From positions 362,247 to 405,587 of the forward strand of contig MNCI01027020.1 of assembly GCA_015680685.1 (NCBI GenBank): DNA of 43,341 bases, written 5' to 3'. A model generated the notes under the pieces. The model had not been told where the DNA came from and did no database searches. It worked only from the letters and a program-made list of their open reading frames with translations. This stretch comes from Gnetum montanum (lineage: Eukaryota > Streptophyta > Gnetopsida > Gnetales > Gnetaceae). Both the position numbers and the translations under genes were made by a program. Positions 34,201 to 43,341 of this stretch are shown piece by piece (position 1 is the first letter of the stretch; the number at the start of each line of letters is the position of its first letter).

Positions 34201-35990
34201 TTATGAAAATGGACAATATTGCCCTTGGTTTGAGCTAATACAGCTCCACGTAGGGTGGGACCCATCATAAAGGTCTCTAGAGCCGTATGAGCCAGGGCAA
34301 ACCCATCATCGTTAATGCATGTTGCATCTTGGTTAGCTTGGGGCTTGCAAAAGAACAGTTGTCAAAATAGAAGAAAACATCAAATGATAAATACCAAACA
34401 TGACAAGCTAAAAAAATCCTACCTCTCTACCCAGTACACTATGCCAGCAGGGTTCTAGAACAGCGTGTGCGCACACACAACTAAAAACAAAGTGTTGTTG
34501 AGATAATCACACCCTTGTGGTAATAGGGCTCACATGCATGCTAACAGGTGAGTAGACCTCGGCCCGCCAGAGGGACCATCCTCAATCACAAGGGGCCCCT
34601 CATCGATATCCTCCATAAAAACTGTGATGCCCTCCAAAGCTTCTGGAAACATAGCCTCAAGCACACTCTGTGCCACTTGTTCACTCAGATGTGACTAGAC
34701 CAGCACCTTAAATCTGTCTAGGATGAAAGCGAGGAATTCACACGCCCCTTCCCTGAACCATACCCCACTATTGTCAATGGTCAGATCAAGGGTAGTTTCA
34801 TCGGTCTCAAGGGGCCTGAACCATGCCAGTACCCCAACTAGCTCAACTACTAGGAGAAAAGGTGCAATGTCCTTGCAAGCAACCAAAATGCCACGATAAA
34901 TCAGCAATACATGAAAACGAGAGGAAACAACAAAATTCCATGTTGAAGGCCAACACTTAGAAAAATTACAAACTATTTTTGATCAGCATATATGATGTTC
35001 AACAAACTGTTCACGCTCAGCGTATACGCTATGAAAACCATCTACGCTATATGCTGTAAAAAAATTGCCAGCGTATATGCTATGAAAACAGGTCTACGCT
35101 ATACACCGCCTGAAAAAGAACAAACTATTTACACTCAGCGTATACGCTGTGAAAACCATCAGTGTATACGCTATGTAAATAGTTTTACGCTGAACACTGT
35201 GCAAACAGTTTATGCTAAACACTATGCAAATGGTCAGCGTATACGCTGTGTAAACAGTTAGCATATACATTGTGCAAATAGTTTTAGGATGAACACTATG
35301 CAAACAGTTTACGCTGAACACTATGCAAACAATTTATGCTGGACATTGTGCAAACAGTCAGCGTATACGCTGTGCAAACAGTTTTATGTTGAACACCATG
35401 CAAACATTTTATGTTGAACAATGTGCAAACATTTTATGCTAAACGCTATGAAAATAGGTCTACGCTATACACTATGAAAATAGGTCAACGCTACACCCCG
35501 CCTGAAAAGAATAAATTGTTTATGCTCAACATATATGCTATGAAAGTCATCGGCATATACGCTGTGGAAAGCATCAATGTATATGCTGTGAAAATAGTCA
35601 ACGTACACATTGTGAGAATCGTCTATGCTTCATATTGATAAAATCGTTTACGCTATGTACTGGTAAAATTTTTTACGCTATGCACTGACAAAACAGTTTA
35701 TGCTATATACAGTCAAGACCGTCTACACTGTACGCTATAGAGACCCTCTATGCTAACTGTCTACGCTACGCGTATACGCCGAAGCCTTCTATGCTACGAA
35801 AACCATCTATGCCAAATAACATGTACAGATAAATTAACAAAGGTAGGATTAGAGCCTACTTGTGTGACAAACTAGGCCACGATGGAACCCTTGGCCTAGG
35901 CAGACACTGCAGCATGGCCTCGCTTTCCTCCACGAAAGTCAAGTCAGGCCCCTTTCTCCCCTGACCTTCTACCTCCTTGCCTTTGCCCAT
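31253..35990 (-). pseudogene. antisense multi-exon gene of element B
   Basis: Opposite in strand to the element. Exons on the minus strand: E1 35990-35860 (MGKGKEVEGQGRKGPDLTF), E2 34955-34424, E3 34343-34076, E4 33986-32940, E5 32849-32598, E6 32514-32321, E7 32236-31452, E8 31354-31253 (ends at TAA). Introns 3-7 are 83-97 bp with donors GTAAGT, GTAAGT, GTATAT, GTACAA and GTAAGC and acceptors CTACAG, CTTCAG, TTCCAG, GCATAG and TTATAG. Phases 1,1,1,1,0 carry the frame through, apart from one small shift inside E6 and in-frame stops. E1 to E3 boundaries are less sure. Features: basic N-terminus, VPVGGVDVVL block, acidic E5, coiled-coil-like E7 (LARKLAERK-type), Gly/Asp-rich end. About 1100 residues. 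Family not recognised. A plant mobile-domain or plant transposon-type protein is possible but unproven. Confidence 0.82.
34990..35830 (+). repeat. GCGTATACGC repeat block in intron 1 of the antisense gene
   Basis: About 25 degenerate units of 25-30 bp built on CAGCGTATACGCT followed by ATGAAAAC or GTGCAAACAGTT. The same palindrome fills the LTR U3 of B. In the gene model it lies wholly inside the ~900-bp first intron. Confidence 0.7.
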
Positions 35991-36224
35991 CTAGGTGTCC
36001 TACCTGCTAGAATTGATAGGTTTGAGCTGAGGTCTGAGGCCTCTATGCTCACACCTATGCTGAGCCTTTACGCCAGGGTTTAGGTCTCTACGCTTATGCT
36101 GAAGCTTTCTACACTTACGCTGAAGGTCTCTACGCTTATGATGGGAGTTTACGCTTACGCTGGGAGTTTACGCTTATGCACAGGATTGCTTCAAGTTCGG
36201 TGCTCCCAAATGATGCCCCTGCAC

Positions 36225-36232
36225 TATTTATA
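36225..36232 (-). promoter_or_regulatory. TATA box of the antisense gene in element B
   Basis: The minus strand reads CACTATAAATAGTGCAGGGG, a standard plant TATAAATA box, 235 bases upstream of the E1 ATG. The interval holds GCGTAAACTCCCA repeats, as after the TATA box in C. Upstream (36245-36360) are a CGGCGGC run and an AT-rich tract. Confidence 0.6.
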
Positions 36233-36474
36233 GTGTTGAGTTGACTGTCGCCGCCACTGCCGCCGCCGTACATTTTGTTTCCTATTTCTTATTTATTTAT
36301 TTATTTTCTTTATTATTAATCTTAATTAAAATTCTTCAAAATTGAAAATACAAAAAATATATATATAAAAAATGAACACTACCATATGCTAATTCCCTCA
36401 TAAACCAACTTCGGATGCCCACACTGAACATTCTGGCACAAACTCTCCTATGTACATTTTAGGGAAAACGCATA

Positions 36475-36710
36475 GCCCGGTATGGCCTTAAACTACCATG
36501 AAGGCCTGGTATGGCATTAAACTGCCACCTGCGGATCACATTTAGCCCAATAAGGCCTTAAACTATCACCAATTATCCCATCCAGTCCAGTAAGACCTTA
36601 AACTGCCACCTACAGCCCACACACGGCCCGGTAAGGCCTTAAACTGCCACACACGGCTCGGTAAGGCCTTAAACTACCATGCGTCCCGGTGCGACGATAA
36701 ACCATCATCA
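36475..36710 (+). repeat. hairpin array 2 of element B
   Basis: Seven or eight units of GGCCTTAAACTGCCAC type, 25-40 bp apart. Perfect dyad GGCC-CGGTAA-GGCC at 36625-36638. One unit reads AGTC...GACC. It corresponds to 22401-22850 in C, in the opposite orientation, as expected from the opposite element strand. Confidence 0.82.
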
Positions 36711-36711
36711 T

Positions 36712-37906
36712 GCATGTACACATGATTTACGTTTCCAGGGAACATGAAAAAACACCTATTAGCTCATTATACCCTCTATTTATTGGCAGGAACAAGCCCA
36801 ATGGATTTTTAGTGTTTATCCACACCCTTGATCATCGATGGACCGTATGCAAAAATCACAAGAGAAATCGATATAAACTCTATCAGCTTAGGTACATCAA
36901 TGGAANCAGTGTTTATCCACACCCTTGATCATCGATGGACCGTATGGAAAAATCATAAGAGAAATCGATATAAACTCTATCAGCTTAGGTACATCAATGG
37001 AAGATACACTCATAGCCTTGACACATCAAACAATAGATAACTACAAAGGTATGACAAGATCCCTTGACATAGAAGCCGATAGTATCACTGAAAACCTGTT
37101 GACTGAAGCCCCCATTGTTATGCCTAATGGTGAAACCAAAATATTAAAATTGAGTGTGTTACTGCAACCTCAACTAGCCAAAGATGTAGAAGATGTGCTT
37201 CGAAACAACATGAAAGCATTCACTTGGTATTACACCAACATGCCTGGGTTAGATCCTCGAATCGTCTAGCACAACATCATCCTTGATCCAAAATTGAGAC
37301 CGGTAAAACAAAAGGCACCAAAAGGTTAAACCTGAGGTAGCATTGGCAGTTTGCAATGAGATCACCAAACTTTATCAGGCAAGTTTCATTCGGGCTATCG
37401 ATTACATTGATTGGGTATCCAACATGGTCATTGTCCCAAAAAAGAACAGAAGTATTCGCCTATGTATTGACTTCTGGGATCTCAACATTGCAACCATAAA
37501 AGATGATTTTCCCCTACCTAGCATCGATCAACTAGTTGACTTAACCGCTGGGCACATCCTATTATCTTTTATGGATGGCTTCTCAGGATATAACCAAATA
37601 TGCATTAACCTGGAGCATCAGCTCCAGACTACCTTTATGACACCATGGGGAACCTTTTGTTACACAATGATGCACTTCGGTCTCAAGAACGCTGGGGCCA
37701 CATATCAAAGGGTGCTGACATTCATTTTGCACTCGCTCAACGACTACGTGGACGACATTATGGTTAAATCAAAGACATCAGAACAACATATACAAGACCT
37801 TGACTTAGTGCTAAAATGTTGTTTAAAATATGAGCTGAGACTTAACCCAAAGAAATATGTATTTGGAGTCAAAACAGGAAAAATTCTTGGATTCATAGCC
37901 TCATAA
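36712..37906 (+). pseudogene. pre-RT segment and reverse transcriptase of element B
   Basis: The pre-RT region (36712-37269) carries DGPYGKIIREIDINSISLG and the block ending NMPGLDPRIV before a stop. One frameshift follows near 37325. The RT runs 37343-37906: NMVIVPKKN, LCIDFWDLNIATIKDDFPLP, LLSFMDGFSGYN (catalytic Asp intact), TFMTPWGTFCYTMM, HFGLKNAGATYQR and NDYVDDIMVKS (both Asp intact). Compared with C, five residues before HSLNDYVDD are deleted. PFGLKN has become HFGLKN. It copies genomic RNA into cDNA. Confidence 0.9.
36811..37002 (+). other. assembly join: N flanked by a 95-bp near-identical duplication
   Basis: 36811-36905 and 36908-37002 are the same except for two bases (GTATGCAAAAATCAC against GTATGGAAAAATCAT), with a single N at 36906 between them. 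This looks like a contig join where overlapping ends were not merged. It breaks the pre-RT frame artificially. Confidence 0.8.
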
Positions 37907-38590
37907 GTAGGGATACGAGTATACCTCGATAAAGTTAAGGCCATAACAAACTTAAGACCACTTGGCAACCTTACCGAACTCCGAGGTCTACAAGGTAGAT
38001 TACAGTTCATCAGGCATTTCATAGAAAAACTAATGGACAAATTAAAACCTATGAACCACTTGCTACGCATGAATGTCCATTTTGAATAGACTCCATAGTG
38101 CTAGGAAGCATTTGATAGTATTAAAGTGGCACTTGTCAAACTACCCACGGTTTATCCACCTCAAAATGATAAACCGTTTTACATCTACCTTGCCACTTTG
38201 GACTCGTTAATCGCGTCCATGCTTTGCTAGAAATGAGATGATGGAACCGAAGTCCCTGTCTATTATTTAAGTCATGCATTAGCTTCCCATGAGAAGAAAT
38301 ATAATGAGGTGGATAGGTCATGTTAAGCCCTAGTCTTTTCCTTAAAGAGATGGTGATATTACCTCTTCCACAACCAAGTCAATATAATCTGCAAGGATAA
38401 TGTGCTCAGATCCATCACAGGAAACATTTATGAGTCAAGTAGAATATCCCGTTGGAAAGCCATGATAGCTAAGTTTGACCTACACTACATAGTGCAATCA
38501 TCAGTTAAGGGTCAAGCCATAGCAAATCAAATGACCGCATCACCAATGCACGATCAAGCAACAATAGAGCCTGAGTTCCCTGACTAAAAT
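37907..38590 (+). pseudogene. RT thumb/connection and classical RNase H of element B
   Basis: Same frame as the RT. It holds GLQGRLQFIRHFIEKLMDKL, then a cluster of three stops within 7 codons near 38090, then FYIYLATLDSLI (first RNase H Asp), YYLSHALASHEKKYNEVDRSC, and DLHYIVQSSVKGQAIANQM. Stops sit where C has Trp or Gln codons, e.g. MLC-stop-K-stop-DDG against MLCQKQDDG in C. Confidence 0.85.
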
Positions 38591-38599
38591 GTAAGTGCA

Positions 38600-39016
38600 A
38601 TAGCCATAGTACCTGATGACTATGAAGCCCTTTTAAACTTTGATGGAGCATCCACCTCTCGAGGGGGAAGTGCTACCGCCATCATCACCTATCCCTCCGG
38701 GGCGATCCGATCCTTTGCTTATCATTTCAACTTCCACTGTACCAACAACATAGCAGAGTACGAAGGTCTCCTTAAAGGTCTCATGGCAGCACTAGCCTCA
38801 AACATCACACGACTAGTGGTTAGGGGAGACTCACAACTAGTTTTGAACCAAGTCACAGATGTTTACACATGTAAAGGACAACATTTACAACCATACTGTG
38901 CCTTAGCCAAACACTTAATGAGGCAATTTGAAAACATGGATGTATAACATGTCTCCAGAAATGAGAATACCATCGCAGATGCACTAGCCACCCTAGCGCT
39001 AAACATATCGCCTGAC
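38600..39016 (+). pseudogene. archaeal-type RNase H (aRNH) of element B
   Basis: The best-preserved second RNase H: NFDGASTSRGGSATAII, NNIAEYEGLLKGLMAAL, RLVVRGDSQLVLNQV and ENTIADALATLAL. All four acidic residues are present. Only one stop follows MDV near 38945. It is in the same frame as RT and integrase. Confidence 0.87.
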
Positions 39017-40360
39017 ATGTTCCATACATTGCCAAGCTCCATAATCAGTTGTGCCAAACCCATAACTGATACTCTTGATACATTGCCAATTGCATCCGTT
39101 AGTACAACACACGCAGTAGAATGGTATGATGACATAAAAGAGTACCTTCTATGTAGTGAAACACCGCAACACTTAACAAATGCACAAAAAGACGTGGTAC
39201 AAAAGCGTTCTCAGAAATATGCACTGGTAGGAGACACATTGTGTCGTCGATCCTACGAAGGCATAGTACTAACATGCGTTAGTAGCACCGATGCCCAAAC
39301 CATTGTTGAGCAAGTACATGATAGACTATGCGGAGGACACATAGCACCTAAAGTAATGGCAACAAAGATAAGACGCTTAGGATATTATTGGCCACATATG
39401 GAGTATGAATGTCTCTCCAAGGCTAAAACATGCAGTACCTATCAAAGACATAGTAATCTAATCCATGTCCCACCAAATGAGTTGCATACAACGCAAATCA
39501 CATGGCCCTTTCAAAAGTGGGGGTTGGACCTTATCGGACCAATAACACCCTCATCTTTTGCAGGGCACAACTTCATCATAACCGCGATAGAATATTTCAC
39601 CAAGTGGGTAGAAGCTGTTTCACTTAGAAAAACCACATCTAAACACGTATGCAACTTCATTCTTGAAAACATCGTGACCCGTTTTGGTATCCCCATGACC
39701 ATCGTCACCGATAACGGGCCACAATTTAGCAATGCTGAAACCAAAAATTTTTGTGAAATTTTGGAAATAAAAAACCCATTTTCATCCCCTTACTACCCTC
39801 AGAGCAATGGGCAAGTAGATCCCACAAACAAAACTATCATTACAGTACTTAAAAAGATGCTTACCCAAAGCAAGAAAAGGTGGCATGAGCAGCTAGTATA
39901 CACACTGTGGGCATATCCCGCTACGCATTGGACTTCAATAGGTAAAAAGTTGTATAGTCTTGTTTATGGTTTAGAAGTTTTTTTACCCTTGGAATTACAA
40001 GTACCATCTTTAAGGATCACACTTTCTGAAGTCCTTGACAAAGGGAAAAATAATGACCTATGCATCATTGACCTGGACTTGGTGAATGAGGAACACATAT
40101 GTGCACTCGATTAGATCGAATGGTACCAAAAACGACAATGACAATGTCATCAGCACGACATTCATAAGCACCCTATCAAAGAAGGCAGCCTTGTACTTAA
40201 GGTCGTTTGGGAACACCCAGACAAATTCTTAGCCAACTAGGAAGGGCCCTACTTGGTCATGAAAGCATATGACAATGGAGCATCCAAGTTAGTTGATATG
40301 GAAGGGCATGAGCATGCAAATCCAGCCAATCACTTGTTCCTAAAACCGTTCCATATTTGA
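39017..40360 (+). pseudogene. integrase of element B
   Basis: Open for 365 codons (39017-40114), then stops. Zinc region: HDRLCGGHIAPKVM, GYYWPHM, KTCSTYQRH, where the second Cys of CxxC is Tyr. Core: WGLDLIGPI and VTDNGPQFSN give both Asp, but the third acidic residue is Asp in NGQVDPTNK where Glu is expected. TLWAYPAT and SLVYG follow. The C-terminal GPY-type module (EGPYLVMKAYDNGASKLVDM) extends to about 40360 through in-frame stops. Directly followed by array 3. Confidence 0.9.
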
Positions 40361-40374
40361 GTAGAGGCTCAGGT

Positions 40375-41060
40375 ATGTGCTTGTCCTAGAATCACGACTA
40401 TAAACTTATACCACAGTTCATCCTGGAATCATGATGGTAAAATGATACCATAGAACAGTCCTGGATCATGACTTAAAACTGATACCACAGAATAGTCCTG
40501 GCATCATGACTTAAAACTGATACTATAGAACAGTCCTAGATCATGACTTAAAACTGATACCACAGAATAGTCCTGGCATCATGACTTAAAAATGATACCA
40601 TAGAATAGTCTTGGATCATGACTTAAAGCTGATACCACAGAATAGTCTTGGCATCATGAATTAAAACTGATACCATAGAACAGTCCTGGATCATGACTTA
40701 AAACTGATACCACAGAATCGTTCTAGCATCACGACTTAAAATTGATACCATAGAATAGTCCTGGCATCATGACTTAAAACTGATACCATAGCTCGTCCTG
40801 GCATCATGATGATAAACTAATACCATTCAGTGTCTTCAATGATAATAAACTAGCACCCATCTAGTATGATAGTAAACTACCATAGTCCCACTCACCAGAG
40901 TTCACTAAGACTATAAACTGGTTTGCCTCTTCATGGTCCGCTAAGACTAGAAACTGGCAATGCACCGTCCGCCATGACACTAAACGGGAAATGTCCAATG
41001 GGTCATGACATAAAACTAACCCATGATAGTCCGCTAAGACCATAAACTGGCAATTTCATC
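40375..41060 (+). repeat. hairpin array 3 of element B
   Basis: Two parts. At 40410-40830 there are about ten units alternating between about 36 and 42 bp, with AGTC-(9 or 10 nt)-GACT arms (e.g. 40457-40473) and the tail TTAAAACTGATACCA. At 40850-41060 the units are of the shorter GGTCCGCTAAGACT AAACTGGCA type seen in A and C. Confidence 0.82.
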
Positions 41061-42022
41061 ACTGGTTCCTTAATCTGTGGCTGCATTCAAACTTCATCAA
41101 AATCGCTGCATTGCTTGCCATCGGCCAATCCTAACAACATTGCTTCCATTCATATACAGTGTCTAAAATCTCATTTGGTGCCTTCATTTCATCAGTAGCA
41201 GTTTAAGTCTAATATTGCTTACTCACTCATTTTTTTCTTGTCTTCTTGGAGTTGTGTTTGCAGGATGACACTCGGAGGTGTTCGTACAAGAATGCACCTC
41301 GTCATAAGCAGCAAGGTGAGACATTGTTCACAACACATGTGACAAGACTAAATCAAACCATTCACTAGTACATCCTCCATTTCATATCCCACCTATCCCT
41401 CAGCACCTTACACTTAGTTACATCCCAAACACATTCGGTGCAGCCCGAAACATCGAACATACCATTGCATATCGCGACACTCTTAAGTGGTTGCAACCCG
41501 CAACATGGAATTTGAGCATGAGCATAAGAACAAAAAAAAAACATTTTCCCTCACCACATAAAACATAAGACGGGATGGCAATTGCCTCGAAAGCGAAGAC
41601 TCATGTCTAAAACACTCAAGAAACATCCTATTGCATGGCTTTGGCTCTCTACCAATAGGCTCCTCCTAAACACCAAACAAGGGCCCTGTTCCTCCAAAGA
41701 ATGCAATGCATCATCACATGGCTTTGGTCTTGCCAACAAGTCCTCTTGGACACTAACTAAGAGTTTTGTTCCACCAAGGGACGCACATCTCATGTCTTGA
41801 TTCAGAGTCTGCTAAACAATGGCTATTGACAAAGATCAGCATGACCCGTATACACACTAGAACATCCCCTTCACCATGCACAACCTTGATTCCTCCCGAA
41901 TCCTCATAGTTTCCCTTTCCTTACCAAATACAAATTCCATTTCCCACAATCCCATGTACTACTAAACACGATGCGATGATGTCTAGTCAGGTGGCAAAGT
42001 ACAACGTCTCTATCAAGTTGCT
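41061..42022 (+). other. 3' untranslated region of element B with ~72-bp duplication
   Basis: Non-coding. 41230-41350 matches the C and D 3' UTRs. Two imperfect tandem copies at 41630-41790 (each CATGGCTTTGG...CCAA/CTAA...TCCACCAA/TCCTCCAA...) match 17690-17860 in C in reverse. Confidence 0.6.
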
Positions 42023-42105
42023 TGTGGTGTTTTGCACTTCTTTGTCGACGCTTCTCGAGTCAATTCCTCCAAGCGTCAACAAAGAGGGGCCAATGAAACA
42101 CCACA
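42023..42105 (+). promoter_or_regulatory. PPT and LTR-junction hairpin of element B
   Basis: The PPT is at 42079-42093 (ACAAAGAGGGGCCAA). The left arm 42023-42053 and right arm 42071-42105 are near-perfect inverted repeats (TCTTTGTCGACGCTT against AAGCGTCAACAAAGA, and TGTGGTGTTT against AAACACCACA). A 17-nt loop lies between them and a four-base offset falls opposite GGGGCCAATG. The PPT and first LTR bases are thus within the stem. Confidence 0.75.
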
Positions 42106-43341
42106 AAATTCTTAGCTTAGTACTTTTCCAACAAAAATCGAGCCAAGTCATTATGTTCCCCAACATGACTAAAGCTTGAGGGCCCCACAGACAGCTTCAA
42201 GCGGAGTCGAACTCAACAAAGAGTAGTTACCTGAGACCCACTGATGACCATGACAACATCTGCTATCAGAAATGGCAACTTTGGAGCTCAAGATACTTAG
42301 TTTTCACTAAGTATGCATTTTTAGCGTATACGCCCAAGTTTGCATCCATAGCGTATACGTCCAGTGTATACGCCCAGCGTACGCATCCACAGCGTATACG
42401 CCCAGTGTACGCGTCCACAGCATATACGCCCAGCGTACACGCCTCACAAGTACGCTCAGCCTGTATGACTGATGTATACGCCCAGCATGCAGTCCCCGAA
42501 GATGGCATGGAAATAGCACTGCAGAGTAAGACTTGGCACAGAGCATTAACTCACATGGACAGAGCAATCATCAGGTGTTAAAATCATGCATCCTAGATTC
42601 TATCCGTTGAGCATGTATGTCTTGCACGCCCAGCGTATATGCCCAGTAGACACAGCGTATACGCCCAGAAGACACAGTGTATACACCAAGAAGACACAGC
42701 GTATATGCCCAGCACATCTAGTGTATACGCCTAGCACACCTCGCGTATACGCCTAGCATATATGTCCTTCATGCCCAGCGTATACGCCCAGAGTCTACGC
42801 CCACTAGATACAGCGTATACGCCCACCGTATATGCCCAGTAGATGTAGCATGTTGTACACTTGTAAAATTTTATTCTTTCACACCCAGTCAATGCACCAC
42901 GTGTCACCCAACCCGAGTCTAACATCTAAACCTGTATAAAACCCCCAATTTTTCATTAGAAGAGTGAAGGAAGAGCAAACCAAAGACAAAGAAAAATAGA
43001 GATGCTAAGAACTAGAGCAGAAAAACCTGTACGCTAGACTCTACCCTGCACGTTGAGCATACAGCCTCTTCGTTGTGCCTGCAGTTGAACCAGGACACAG
43101 TCATCCTATATCCACTGGGGCTATTCGTCCGTCTTGTGTCAAAGCCACAACTGCATCAGACCAGTGCATTGTAACTCCCATTTTGCAATAATATTGCTAC
43201 ATTTTCTTCCTAACATCTGTTACATTTTTTCATTAACTGTTGCATGTTTACTGTTTACACCCTCGTATGTTTACGCTCTGTTTATACCAGTTACACTATT
43301 TACATTTCATTTTACATATGCTACGCCATTTACATATAACC
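42094..43341 (+). repeat. 3' LTR of element B, cut by the window end
   Basis: Starts TGAAACACCACAAAATTC at 42094. Aligns with 23287-24571 to the last base of the window. It contains the GCGTATACGC block (42320-42840) and TATAAAA at 42935-42941. U5 (equivalent to 24572-24761) is outside the window. Confidence 0.88.
42320..42840 (+). repeat. GCGTATACGC-type repeat block in 3' LTR of B
   Basis: Same organisation as 23510-24080. More copies keep the exact palindrome here (for instance near 42326, 42350 and 42391) than in the 5' LTR, where several have decayed to GTATACACC or GTATATGCC. Confidence 0.75.

Larger units (their letters stand above)
23287..43341 (+). mobile_element. Element B: Tat-clade Ty3/gypsy retrotransposon, near full length
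   Basis: Plus strand, from the 5' LTR at 23287 into a 3' LTR that the window cuts at 43341. The order is LTR, PBS, leader, gag, proline-rich linker (with a nested solo LTR), protease, array 1, antisense gene, array 2, RT, RNase H, aRNH, integrase, array 3, 3' UTR, PPT, LTR. Its internal length exceeds 17 kb including the 1.2-kb nested LTR. LTRs differ at roughly one site in ten over the first ~250 aligned bases, so it is old although younger than C, which it interrupts. Confidence 0.88.

Noticed and set aside
35094-35638. ORFs of 75-89 codons on both strands
   Set aside because: Translations of the GCGTATACGC repeat block; they differ between frames only by repeat phase.
31253-35990. A host gene into which the element inserted
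   Set aside because: The same gene occupies the same slot in element A, in antisense, between the same arrays, so it belongs to the element family.
1-43341. An envelope-like gene after integrase
   Set aside because: Between integrase and the PPT I see only array 3 and non-coding sequence in A, B and C, with no long ORF or signal peptide/TM pattern.

Overview
This window looks like seed-plant intergenic DNA made almost entirely of old, nested LTR retrotransposons. I found no intact host gene, tRNA, rRNA or CRISPR. The dense, heavily decayed, nested elements suggest a large plant genome (a gymnosperm or a large-genome angiosperm), but nothing in the sequence fixes the species. Every long protein match is to Ty3/gypsy Gag, protease, reverse transcriptase, RNase H or integrase. 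A second, archaeal-like RNase H (motifs FDGAS, AEYEGL, GDS, IADALA) sits between the usual RNase H and the integrase, which places the family in the Tat (Tat/Ogre-like) clade.

Layout. Element A (minus strand, 570-16010) is complete from LTR to LTR. Element C (minus strand, 16346-23286) shows its 3' LTR and pol and is then cut by element B. Element B (plus strand, 23287 to past the window end) runs from its 5' LTR through gag, protease and pol into its 3' LTR. A solo LTR with a target-site duplication lies inside B (28205-29387, minus). The flanks at 1-569 and 16011-16345 look like parts of an older copy, D, into which A, and apparently C, inserted. The inferred nesting is D containing A and C, C containing B, and B containing the solo LTR.

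Shared plan. All copies appear to follow one architecture: LTR, PBS, leader, gag, protease, hairpin array 1, antisense gene, antisense promoter, hairpin array 2, RT, RNase H, archaeal-type RNase H, integrase, hairpin array 3, 3' UTR, PPT inside a long hairpin, LTR. Three parts of this plan are unusual. (1) Between protease and RT, on the opposite strand, lies a multi-exon gene with GT-AG introns. It is found in both A (plus strand 7046-9907) and B (minus strand 31253-35990). The intron phases agree between copies (1,1,1,1,0) and the largest exon is exactly 1047 nt in both. B has a TATAAATA promoter for it, and C keeps a TATA box at the same place. (2) Each coding module is bordered by a tandem array whose unit holds a short dyad (GTC, about 6 nt, GAC). 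The stem bases covary between arrays (GGCC/GGCC, GGTC/GACC, AGTC/GACT, CATC/GATG, TGTC/GACA, AGCC/GGCT). (3) The polypurine tract and the first bases of the 3' LTR form one arm of a hairpin of roughly 30 bp, kept in A, B and C.

All copies are dead. They carry many in-frame stops, mostly CAG/CAA to TAG/TAA and TGG to TAG/TGA, plus a few deletions and frameshifts and damaged catalytic residues. One assembly flaw, an N flanked by a near-identical 95-bp duplication, lies at 36811-37002.
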